This document shows positions 50,551-56,397 of a stretch of DNA of 64,000 nucleotides, piece after piece. The DNA lies in the NCBI GenBank assembly GCA_963780655.1, contig CAWACP010000003.1:992001-1056000 (forward strand). The letters are read 5' to 3'. The stretch's first letter is position 1; the number at the start of each line of letters is the position of its first letter. The notes beneath the pieces are model-generated. The model did not search any database. It had not been told where the DNA came from and saw only the letters and a list, made by a program, of their open reading frames with translations. Source of the stretch: CAWACP01 sp963780655 (GTDB taxonomy: Bacteria > Acidobacteriota > Terriglobia > Bryobacterales > Bryobacteraceae). Position numbers and translations under genes: made by a program.

Positions 50551-50625
50551 TGGTCCACCCGCGCCGACTCGAACGGCGGTCTCGGCCTTCGGAGGGCCGT
50601 GTCCTGTCCCCTGAACGACGGGCGG
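50551..50625 (-). tRNA. tRNA-Arg(CCG)
   Basis: Acceptor CCGCCCG/CGGGTGG; anticodon arm CGGCC-CTCCGAA-GGCCG; T arm CGCCG-TTCGAGT-CGGCG; CCA encoded. Confidence 0.9.
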
Positions 50626-50631
50626 TGAATC

Positions 50632-50707
50632 TGGTACGGATGCAGGGACTCGAACCCCGATCTGAACGTTCGTAGCGTTCTGTCCTGATCCATTGAACGA
50701 CACCCGC
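50632..50707 (-). tRNA. tRNA-Arg(ACG)
   Basis: Acceptor GCGGGTG/CATCCGT; anticodon arm GAACG-CTACGAA-CGTTC. A34 would normally need conversion to inosine by TadA. CCA encoded. Confidence 0.9.
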
Positions 50708-50711
50708 AAAA

Positions 50712-50787
50712 TGGCTGACCGGCGAAGGGTCGAACTTCGAACCTCTGCGTTCAGAGCGCAGCGCTCTGCCAGTTGAGCTACCGGCCA
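50712..50787 (-). tRNA. tRNA-Gln(CTG)
   Basis: Acceptor TGGCCGG/CCGGTCA; anticodon arm CTGCG-CTCTGAA-CGCAG; discriminator G and U1-A72, both usual for Gln; CCA encoded. Confidence 0.9.
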
Positions 50788-50788
50788 G

Positions 50789-50863
50789 TGGCTGGGACGG
50801 ATGGATTCGAACCATCGACATTGGGTTCCAAAGGCCCACGTTCTTCCACTGAACTACGTCCCA
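50789..50863 (-). tRNA. tRNA-Gln(TTG)
   Basis: Acceptor TGGGACG/CGTCCCA; anticodon arm TGGGC-CTTTGGA-ACCCA (C31/A39 mismatch) gives TTG; T arm GATGG-TTCGAAT-CCATC; CCA encoded. A 76-bp gap without a recognisable gene follows to the His tRNA. Confidence 0.85.
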
Positions 50864-50939
50864 CAATCTTTGCGGCTGTTCACGGACCCTACTACTCCGT
50901 TGCGAATGCTTCCTCTCCCCCGCCGCTCGGTGAGAAAGA

Positions 50940-51014
50940 TGGGGTGGCCGGAGAGAATTGAACTCTCGTGGGCTGATCCACAGTCAGTCGCCTGAGCCAC
51001 TCGGCCACGGCCAC
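50940..51014 (-). tRNA. tRNA-His(GTG)
   Basis: Acceptor GTGGCCG/CGGCCAC with C73 before CCA, the histidine identity base; anticodon arm ACTGA-CTGTGGA-TCAGC; T arm GAGAG-TTCAATT-CTCTC. Confidence 0.9.
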
Positions 51015-51017
51015 ATC

Positions 51018-51093
51018 TGGTAGCGGGACTCCGAATCGAACGGAGATGATCCGGGCTTCAACCAGACGCCATGACCACGTAGGCGATCCCGCT
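51018..51093 (-). tRNA. tRNA-Phe(GAA)
   Basis: Acceptor AGCGGGA/TCCCGCT; anticodon arm TCTGG-TTGAAGC-CCGGA; T arm CTCCG-TTCGATT-CGGAG; CCA encoded. Confidence 0.9.
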
Positions 51094-51098
51094 GAATC

Positions 51099-51172
51099 TG
51101 GTGGATACGGAGCGAATCGAACGCTCATTTGCTGGGTGCAGGCCAGCGGTCCTCCCGTTGAACGACGTACCC
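51099..51172 (-). tRNA. tRNA-Ala(TGC) with C33
   Basis: Acceptor GGGTACG/CGTATCC contains the G3-U70 pair that marks alanine. Anticodon arm GCTGG-CCTGCAC-CCAGC puts C at 33. T arm GAGCG-TTCGATT-CGCTC; CCA encoded. Confidence 0.87.
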
Positions 51173-51176
51173 AAGG

Positions 51177-51247
51177 TTGCGGATTTCCGAGTCGAACGGA
51201 CTTTCAGAGGTTATGAGCCTCGCGTGACACCGGTTCACTTATCCGCA
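51177..51247 (-). tRNA. tRNA-Met(CAT) or Ile2(CAT)
   Basis: Acceptor TGCGGAT/ATCCGCA; anticodon arm CGAGG-CTCATAA-CCTCT; T arm GTCCG-TTCGACT-CGGAA. CCT is encoded in place of CCA. The initiator GGG/CCC anticodon stem is absent, so it is an elongator Met or a lysidine-type Ile2. Confidence 0.82.
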
Positions 51248-51253
51248 TTGAAC

Positions 51254-51328
51254 TGGTAGAGGTGGATAGAATCGAACTATCTCCCGGTCGGTTATCAGCC
51301 GAATGCTCGCCCGGAGAGCTTCACCTCT
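51254..51328 (-). tRNA. tRNA-Ile(GAT)
   Basis: Acceptor AGAGGTG/CACCTCT; anticodon arm TTCGG-CTGATAA-CCGAC; T arm GATAG-TTCGATT-CTATC; CCA encoded. Confidence 0.9.
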
Positions 51329-51329
51329 A

Positions 51330-51404
51330 TGGAGCCCCGTGCCGGATTCGAACTGACTTTTCCGGATTACAGGCCCGGCGCATCGCCTTCAATGCTTACA
51401 GGGC
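51330..51404 (-). tRNA. tRNA-Thr(TGT) with C33
   Basis: Acceptor GCCCTGT/ACGGGGC; anticodon arm CCGGG-CCTGTAA-TCCGG with C33; discriminator T, CCA encoded. Confidence 0.83.
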
Positions 51405-51413
51405 TCGGAATTC

Positions 51414-51487
51414 TGGAGCCAATGGAGCGAATCGAACGCTCATCGGTTGCTTACCGTGCAACTGCTCTCCCATTGAGCTACACCGGC
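51414..51487 (-). tRNA. tRNA-Thr(GGT) with C33
   Basis: Acceptor GCCGGTG/CATTGGC; anticodon arm GTTGC-ACGGTAA-GCAAC, perfect stem, loop with A32 C33; T arm GAGCG-TTCGATT-CGCTC; CCA encoded. Confidence 0.86.
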
Positions 51488-51563
51488 TGGAGCCGGAGGG
51501 GATATTCGAAACCCCGATCTCCGCGCTACGAGTGCGGCGCTCTTCCACTTGAGCTACTCCGGC
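51488..51563 (-). tRNA. tRNA-Thr(CGT)
   Basis: Acceptor GCCGGAG/CTCCGGC; anticodon arm CCGCA-CTCGTAG-CGCGG (A31/C39 mismatch) with normal T33; discriminator T, CCA encoded. Directly abuts Thr(GGT). Confidence 0.86.
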
Positions 51564-51564
51564 A

Positions 51565-51638
51565 TGGAGCGAGCGCGGAGAATCGAACTCCGTTAATCGG
51601 ACAGGCGATCCGATGCCCAGCCAATAGGCCACGCCCGC
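51565..51638 (-). tRNA. tRNA-Gly(GCC) with C33
   Basis: Acceptor GCGGGCG/CGCTCGC; anticodon arm TCGGA-TCGCCTG-TCCGA with C33; T arm CGGAG-TTCGATT-CTCCG; discriminator T, CCA encoded. Confidence 0.87.
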
Positions 51639-51645
51639 GGAACTA

Positions 51646-51719
51646 TGGAGCGGACGGAGATAATCGAAATCTCTTCTCTGGGTTGGAGGCCCAGGGCACA
51701 CCCTATATACCACGCCCGC
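51646..51719 (-). tRNA. tRNA-Gly(TCC) with C33
   Basis: Acceptor GCGGGCG/CGTCCGC; anticodon arm CTGGG-CCTCCAA-CCCAG with C33; T arm GAGAT-TTCGATT-ATCTC; discriminator T, CCA encoded. First tRNA of the left block. Confidence 0.87.
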
Positions 51720-52068
51720 TCGCTTCACACTTGTGGTGCTCGTTCGGTTGTCAAAGACCTGCGCTCAAACACACCTGCAGCGGCTCGTCTCCATCGGGGA
51801 ACAAGTTAGACAACACACCTCAACTTACTGCGCAAATACAAAAGGGGCGGCCATTTTTGGTGGCCGCCCCTTCTTGAAACCGGAATGTTATTCCAGGACG
51901 GTCAGGTCACCGCGCGCGCATCATGATTAATGCGCCTCTGCGTACCTTTGACTTCGGCCCCGACTTGGAATACGTGTATCACGCACTTACATCCTAAACT
52001 GCTCCGGCAACAAGTTCAAGCACTTTAATGTGCTCTTCACTTCGATCCATCGAAAGCGCGAACTTGAA
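51720..52068. other. 349-bp spacer between the two tRNA blocks
   Basis: Contains the word TTGTCAAAGACCTG at 51748-51761 (minus strand CAGGTCTTTGACAA), repeated at 54199-54212 before the other block, and a strong terminator-like hairpin at 51844-51870. No gene is supported; the small plus-strand frame here reads through the hairpin. Confidence 0.55.
51835..51870 (-). terminator. Hairpin terminator between tRNA blocks
   Basis: On the minus strand GGGGCGGCCA and TGGCCGCCCC form a perfect 10-bp stem with loop CCAAAAA, followed by TTTTGTATTT. It should end transcripts from the right block, so the left block would need its own promoter. Confidence 0.75.
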
Positions 52069-52161
52069 TGGCGGAGGAGGAGGGAATTCAACCCTCGATG
52101 GCCCTTGCGGACTCACGCCAGTTTTCGAGACTGGTGACATTAGCAACTCGTCCACTCCTCC
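52069..52161 (-). tRNA. tRNA-Ser(CGA)
   Basis: 93 nt, class II. Acceptor GGAGGAG/CTCCTCC; anticodon arm CCAGT-CTCGAAA-ACTGG; long variable arm; T arm GAGGG-TTGAATT-CCCTC; discriminator G, CCA encoded. Confidence 0.92.
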
Positions 52162-52175
52162 GCATGCGAGAAACC

Positions 52176-52249
52176 TGGAGCGCCGCCGCGGAATTGAACC
52201 GCGCACGCCGAGTTTGCAGCTCGGCCGCTCGCCACTTGCTGTTGCGGCG
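52176..52249 (-). tRNA. tRNA-Cys(GCA)
   Basis: Acceptor GCGCCGC/GCGGCGC; discriminator U73, as required for Cys; anticodon arm CCGAG-CTGCAAA-CTCGG; T arm CGCGG-TTCAATT-CCGCG; CCA encoded. Confidence 0.92.
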
Positions 52250-52250
52250 C

Positions 52251-52297
52251 ATGGCGCCCCGGGGGTGATTCGAACACCCAATCGCGGGTTTGGAATC
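52251..52297 (-). pseudogene. tRNA-Trp(CCA), 3' part, split by IS
   Basis: Holds the T arm (GGGTG-TTCGAAT-CACCC), acceptor strand CCGGGGC, discriminator G and CCA, plus half of the anticodon arm. It stops at the IS left end. Joined with 53832-53859 after removing one 11-bp copy it makes a normal 75-nt tRNA with anticodon arm GCGGA-TTCCAAA-CCCGC. Confidence 0.88.
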
Positions 52298-53820
52298 ACT
52301 ATTGTCCAAATTAGCGCAATACCCCACATCGCGGCTTTGAAAACAACGGACATAACTAACCCTCCTCGCTGTTGACGAAAGCAGGTTGGGGGTGCCGGAA
52401 TCGGGACATGCTGTCCAAATTAGGGTGAGAGCATCTTCCTCATCTCCACATTTCGCCACGGCGCGTCGGTTTTAATGCGTTCTGCTGTCCAACTTAGGGG
52501 GCTTCAATCCGCGAACGCCAGATTCATGGGGATCTGGGCGTCATGGATCCCCGCCAGTTCCGGCGGCGGCTGCAACTCCTTGTTCAGCAACTCGAACAAA
52601 TCGCGGTAGACAAACAGCTGTTGCCGGATCAGAGCCACCAGGTTGGAGAGCGACCAGTTGCGCTGGCTGCGCAGCTGTACCCACTTGAACAGAAGTGCCG
52701 CAATGAGCGCGCTCCATACCTGCGTCTTCAATGCATTCGCACTGGTCCCGACGAAGGTTTTCACCCGCAACAACTGCTTTAGCGCTTTGAAGAACAGTTC
52801 GATCTGCCAGCGGTCGCGATAGATGGCCGCTATGGTGGTGGCGCCCAGCTTCAGGTTGTTGGTCAGAAACTCCAGCAATTCATCCTTCCCTTCGTTCCAG
52901 ATCGTCACCAGCCGTAACGTCATCTCCCCGCCCGCCAACTTGCTGGAGCGCAGACGCACAATCTCATCCTTCACGACCTTGCAGTGCTGTGGAGGCGTCC
53001 GCTTCGCCACCACCTCCAAGGGCACATCCTTCTTGCGGCGCGTTACAAAGAAGGCGCCGTCGTTGTGAATGCTTTGCCACCACTGGTAATCCACATAGCC
53101 GCGGTCGAACACCACAATGGTGTCCCCGGCCCATTTCATCTGGCGAGCGGCAGCGAGATCCGAGCACTTGCCGTCGCTGATGAGTGCATACGATGGCAGA
53201 TACCCGCCGTGGTTCAATTGCACGTGCAGCTTCACCGCTCCTTTGTGCCGCTTGTATTGCGCCCAATCGAACACCGACGCGCACAGATCGATGGTCGTGG
53301 AATCCAGGCTCACCAGCGGGTTGTGGAAACGGAACTTCCGCTTTTGCCTGGACGCCTCCCCACAACAGCGCTCTAACACCTCATAGAACACCTGCTCATA
53401 CAACTGGAACGGCCGGTGATTATTGGCATAGGACAGCGTCGAACGCTTCGGCGCCAGCTCCACCCCGAGATGTTTCAGCTTGCCCTCGCTGGCCGCCAGG
53501 CCATTGCAAATCTCCCGCAGCGATTCGGCGTTCGCCAACTGGCAGAACATCATCGCCACAAACTGTCCCCAACTCCCAAATCCGCGCGCATGGCGCTCGG
53601 CTTTGGTCTCTCTGACGAGGCGCTCGAACATGCCGCGCGGGACCAACTGGATCATCTGCCTGAAAATGCTGCACACTGGGTTCATGCTGGAAGGCTCCTG
53701 GTAGTTTGGAATCGGACTTGCGATGCCCAATCCACGCTACCAGTCCTCCGGCACTGGCGTCGGCACCCGGTGGCAAGGTGTACCGGACCCATTTCGGCCT
53801 AACCTAATTTGGACAATAGT
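52298..53820 (-). mobile_element. IS4-family insertion sequence in tRNA-Trp
   Basis: 1523 bp. Terminal inverted repeats ACTATTGTCCAAATTAG and its complement are perfect over 17 bp. The target GGTTTGGAATC (11 bp) is duplicated at 52287-52297 and 53821-53831, as expected of IS4. One transposase gene fills most of it. The words TGTCCAAATTAGGG (about 52412) and TGTCCAACTTAGGGG (about 52491) repeat the terminal motif inside the left end. Confidence 0.92.
52504..53685 (-). CDS. IS4-family DDE transposase
   Basis: 393 residues from the ATG at 53685 (AGGAG nine bases upstream). The N-terminal DUF4372-like helix-rich part (FRQMIQLVPRGMFERLVRET, RGFGSWGQFVAMMFCQLANA) is followed by the DDE core: first Asp in SLDSTTIDLC, second in VVFDRGYVDYQWW, Glu in the IS4 signature IYRDRWQIELFFKALK (Y-2-R-3-E-6-K). 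All catalytic residues are present and the frame is open, so it may be active. It acts on the 17-bp ends of its element. Confidence 0.93.
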   Translation of the reverse strand: MNPVCSIFRQMIQLVPRGMFERLVRETKAERHARGFGSWGQFVAMMFCQLANAESLREICNGLAASEGKLKHLGVELAPKRSTLSYANNHRPFQLYEQVFYEVLERCCGEASRQKRKFRFHNPLVSLDSTTIDLCASVFDWAQYKRHKGAVKLHVQLNHGGYLPSYALISDGKCSDLAAARQMKWAGDTIVVFDRGYVDYQWWQSIHNDGAFFVTRRKKDVPLEVVAKRTPPQHCKVVKDEIVRLRSSKLAGGEMTLRLVTIWNEGKDELLEFLTNNLKLGATTIAAIYRDRWQIELFFKALKQLLRVKTFVGTSANALKTQVWSALIAALLFKWVQLRSQRNWSLSNLVALIRQQLFVYRDLFELLNKELQPPPELAGIHDAQIPMNLAFAD

Positions 53821-53859
53821 GGTTTGGAATCCGCTGGCCTCACCATCGGCAACCGGGGC
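53821..53859 (-). pseudogene. tRNA-Trp(CCA), 5' part, split by IS
   Basis: Carries the acceptor strand GCCCCGG, the D arm and the 5' half of the anticodon arm, beginning with the second copy of the 11-bp target. It is transcribed first, then runs into the IS. Confidence 0.88.
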
Positions 53860-53862
53860 ATC

Positions 53863-53938
53863 TGGTGCGCCCGGCTGGATTCGAACCAGCACTGTACCCG
53901 TTTTGAGCGGGCTGCCTCTGCCGTTGGACTACGGGCGC
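53863..53938 (-). tRNA. tRNA with Leu(CAA) anticodon, class I
   Basis: Acceptor GCGCCCG/CGGGCGC, A73, CCA encoded; anticodon arm GCCCG-CTCAAAA-CGGGT; T arm GCTGG-TTCGAAT-CCAGC. The variable loop is only about five bases (ACAGT), whereas bacterial Leu tRNAs have a long arm. Amino-acid identity is therefore uncertain. Confidence 0.8.
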
Positions 53939-53941
53939 AAA

Positions 53942-54019
53942 TGGTAGGCTCGGTCGGATTCGAACCGACACTGGACGCGGTCTGAGCGCGTTGCCTCTGC
54001 CGGGTTGGGCTACGAGCCT
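53942..54019 (-). tRNA. tRNA with Leu(CAG) anticodon, class I
   Basis: Acceptor AGGCTCG/CGAGCCT, A73, CCA encoded; anticodon arm ACGCG-CTCAGAC-CGCGT; T arm GTCGG-TTCGAAT-CCGAC. Short variable loop, D arm similar to the CAA tRNA next door. Confidence 0.8.
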
Positions 54020-54020
54020 G

Positions 54021-54098
54021 TGGTGTTCGGGGCGAGATTCGAACTCGCAACAATGCGGTCCTCAACCGCACGCGTCTACTAGATTGCGCCACCCGAAC
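54021..54098 (-). tRNA. tRNA with Leu(GAG) anticodon, class I
   Basis: Acceptor GTTCGGG/CCCGAAC, A73, CCA encoded; anticodon arm TGCGG-TTGAGGA-CCGCA; T arm GCGAG-TTCGAAT-CTCGC. Short variable loop (TTGTT). The D loop retains Leu-like AGTAGACGCG. Confidence 0.8.
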
Positions 54099-54100
54099 AT

Positions 54101-54189
54101 TGGTGGGCAGTCAAGGATCCGAACCCTGGAGTTCCCGCAGGGAATCCGGGGCTACAGCCCGGCGCTTTCCGCCTCTCAGCCAACTGCCC
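54101..54189 (-). tRNA. tRNA-Tyr(GTA)
   Basis: 89 nt, class II. Acceptor GGGCAGT/ACTGCCC; anticodon arm CCGGG-CTGTAGC-CCCGG; long variable arm; A73; CCA encoded. First tRNA of the right block, and proof that the array keeps class II form where expected. Confidence 0.92.
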
Positions 54190-54198
54190 GATCGCAAA

Positions 54199-54212
54199 TT
54201 GTCAAAGACCTG
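54199..54212. repeat. TTGTCAAAGACCTG word, copy before the right tRNA block
   Basis: Same 14 bases as 51748-51761. Each copy lies just upstream of the first tRNA of a block. On the transcribed strand it reads CAGGTCTTTGACAA, which contains a -35-like TTGACA, but only 10 bases before the Tyr tRNA, too close for a promoter there. Confidence 0.65.
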
Positions 54213-54421
54213 GCGGAAGGCAGGCGACTCGAAGGCCTATGTCCCGAGGGGCTTACCCTGCGCTTGGCAGACCAGTGGGATACCAATTACCCGAGCCTTC
54301 CGGGTGCAACTGCAAATCGACTTACAGGGAAATTACAGACTTAGTGAGAGACACCAGGACTGTCCGACTGAGCGTCGGTAAGATAGGAGGCCGCGACTGA
54401 ACAAACGTCGCATCTATATTA

Positions 54422-54450
54422 ACTGTACAACGAGAGATCACTCCGGTCAA
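54422..54450 (-). promoter_or_regulatory. Candidate sigma-70 promoter for the tRNA array
   Basis: On the minus strand TTGACC and TACAGT are separated by 17 bp. Transcription would start near 54415 and reach the Tyr tRNA about 225 nt later. The leader has no gene and several small stems. Confidence 0.5.
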
Positions 54451-54567
54451 GACTATATCGACTCCTCACTGCGCCCGCGATATCTACGTCGGGTTCCGTC
54501 TGCGGCGAGTAACCAGACGCTTGCGCCATCCTCCTCCTTTGCGCGGACCTCGGAGAAAGCTCGGGAA

Positions 54568-54846
54568 TTATTGAGCCGCGAGTGATGGCGAGACCGTCGC
54601 AGCCTTCTGGCGCCATTGGGTGTTCCGCAGCCGTGTTGCATCGCTTCGCGCTGCCGCGCTGCGATTTCCTGCAAGGGCGCGTCGCTCCGTCCTGACTTTG
54701 GAGTACCGCGACAGCATGGCGCGAGAAACGTGCCCGGCAATTGATTCACAACGTCGGACTGCACCAGTTTCCATTGCTGATTGTCGAGTGTCTCCAGTGC
54801 GGAACTCACCCCGCCACGCCGCCAGACCTTCAAAGTCGAGCTGCAA
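54568..54846 (-). pseudogene. Tyrosine-recombinase (phage integrase) C-terminal remnant
   Basis: The stretch SIAGHVSRAMLSRYSKVRTE matches the end of tyrosine recombinases (GH-x(6-8)-R/Y, with catalytic His and the active-site Tyr in RYS). Upstream text is short and falls into different frames (GVSSALETL in one, FEGLAAWRGEF in another), and downstream the frame runs on without a natural end. So it is a relic, directly upstream of the array promoter. Confidence 0.6.
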
Positions 54847-54972
54847 TACTGCCCCTTAGCCAGCATTTGTTCCGGAGGCGACAGTTTGCGGCCGACTGGG
54901 CGACTGCGCTAAATCAATACGTCCTGATGCCCACGCTTGTCCACGCCTCTTCGCAATTACTGGTTTTCCCGC

Positions 54973-56388
54973 TCACCGATCCCACAACTTCTCAATTTCC
55001 TCCAGCGTCCTGCCCTTGGTTTCCGGAAGCCGAACGCTGATAAAGGCGAATCCAGCTATGCAGATCCCGGCGTAAATCCAGAACGTTATGGCCGGACCCA
55101 CCGAGCCGTTCAGCAGTGGAAAGGTGTACGTGAGGACAAAACACGCAATCCACAGGGCGGTAACGGCAACGGACGATGCGGCGCCGCGCACCTGGTTGGG
55201 AAAGATCTCTGAAATCACAACCCAGGTCACCGGCCCAAGCGACATGGCATAGCAGGCGATTGCCGCGATCACGAGCACGAGCATATGGACGCCGTGGCTG
55301 TGGAAGTGATAGAAGGCGCCCAGCAGCGCGTAGAGAATCGCGAGGGCGGCGCAGCCGAACAACATCAACGAGCGGCGCCCAAGCCGGTCTACCGTGCCGA
55401 TCGCGACAAAAGTGAATACCAGATTGACTGCGCCAGTCACCACGATATTGAAAAGAATGTCCGATACACGATAACCGGCGGCGGTGAATACCTCTTGCGC
55501 ATAATTAAAAATGACATTGATTCCGCACCACTGCTGCAGGACGGCAAGCGCCACGCCGAGCAGAAGCACCTTTGGCATTCGACCTTCCAGAAGCGCCTTG
55601 TAATTGACCCTGCTGCGATCCTCGCTCAACGTGGCTGCGATCTCGCCCAGCGCGCGATCTGCGTACTCCTGACCGCCAACGCGAGCGAGCACCCGGCGCG
55701 CGCGTTCGGCCGCCCCATTGCGGGCCAGCCAGCGCGGGCTCTCAGGGACGATGAACATCACGAGAAAAAAGAGGACCGACGGAATCGCCGTAACGCCGAA
55801 CATCCAGCGCCAGCCCGTCTGTCCATTCCAGGACTGCAGAATATCAAGCGCTGTAGAGTTGGGCGGGACGGGGCGCGCAATCATCCAGTTTGTAAACTGA
55901 GCCAACAGGATTCCGATCACGATAGTTAGCTGGTTCAGGGAAACCAGCTTGCCGCGAAGCGCCGCCGGCGCCACTTCCGCGATGTATACCGGCGAGAGGT
56001 TCGAGGCCATTCCGATGGCCAGCCCGCCCATCATCCTCCACAGGACAAATTGCCCGAACGTGCCGGCCAGCGCCGTGCCGATCGATGACACGGCGAAGAC
56101 CGAAGCCGCCAGGATCAACAGCCGCTTGCGCCCGTACCGATCGCTCAGGCCGCCCGCAATCAGCGCCCCCACGAGACATCCGATCAGCGCACAGCTCATC
56201 GCCCAGCCCTGCTGGGATCCCGCGGTCAGGTGGAAGAATTGCTCATAGAATGGCTTGGCCCCCCCAATCACTACCCAGTCGTAGCCGAACAGCAGGCCGC
56301 CCATAGCTGCCGCTGCCGAGATAAGAGCGACGTATCGAACATTCCAAGTCGTGGCTGGTTTACTCACGATCATATTGATTTCGTCCAC
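54973..56388 (-). CDS. Sugar porter (MFS, XylE-like)
   Basis: 471 residues, twelve spans. Sugar-porter signatures are complete: GGLLFGYDWVVIGGAKPFYE, GGLSDRYGRKRLL, VPESPRWLARNG, QQWCGINVIFNYAQEVF and the C-terminal LPETKGRTLEEIE. Proton-coupled uptake of a pentose or hexose is the family role. It is the last gene of a leftward cluster with the GH59-like enzyme 9 bp upstream. Confidence 0.92.
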   Translation of the reverse strand: MDEINMIVSKPATTWNVRYVALISAAAAMGGLLFGYDWVVIGGAKPFYEQFFHLTAGSQQGWAMSCALIGCLVGALIAGGLSDRYGRKRLLILAASVFAVSSIGTALAGTFGQFVLWRMMGGLAIGMASNLSPVYIAEVAPAALRGKLVSLNQLTIVIGILLAQFTNWMIARPVPPNSTALDILQSWNGQTGWRWMFGVTAIPSVLFFLVMFIVPESPRWLARNGAAERARRVLARVGGQEYADRALGEIAATLSEDRSRVNYKALLEGRMPKVLLLGVALAVLQQWCGINVIFNYAQEVFTAAGYRVSDILFNIVVTGAVNLVFTFVAIGTVDRLGRRSLMLFGCAALAILYALLGAFYHFHSHGVHMLVLVIAAIACYAMSLGPVTWVVISEIFPNQVRGAASSVAVTALWIACFVLTYTFPLLNGSVGPAITFWIYAGICIAGFAFISVRLPETKGRTLEEIEKLWDR

Positions 56389-56397
56389 CGTGCCCGC

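Noticed and set aside
49307..51877. Several 60-220 codon frames across the tRNA array
   Set aside because: They are read through tRNA genes and their repeated TTCGAA-type T loops; not coding.
54199..54212. TTGACA as the -35 of a promoter for the right tRNA block
   Set aside because: Only 10 bases separate it from the mature Tyr tRNA, leaving no room for a -10 box and start; a better candidate lies at 54422-54450.
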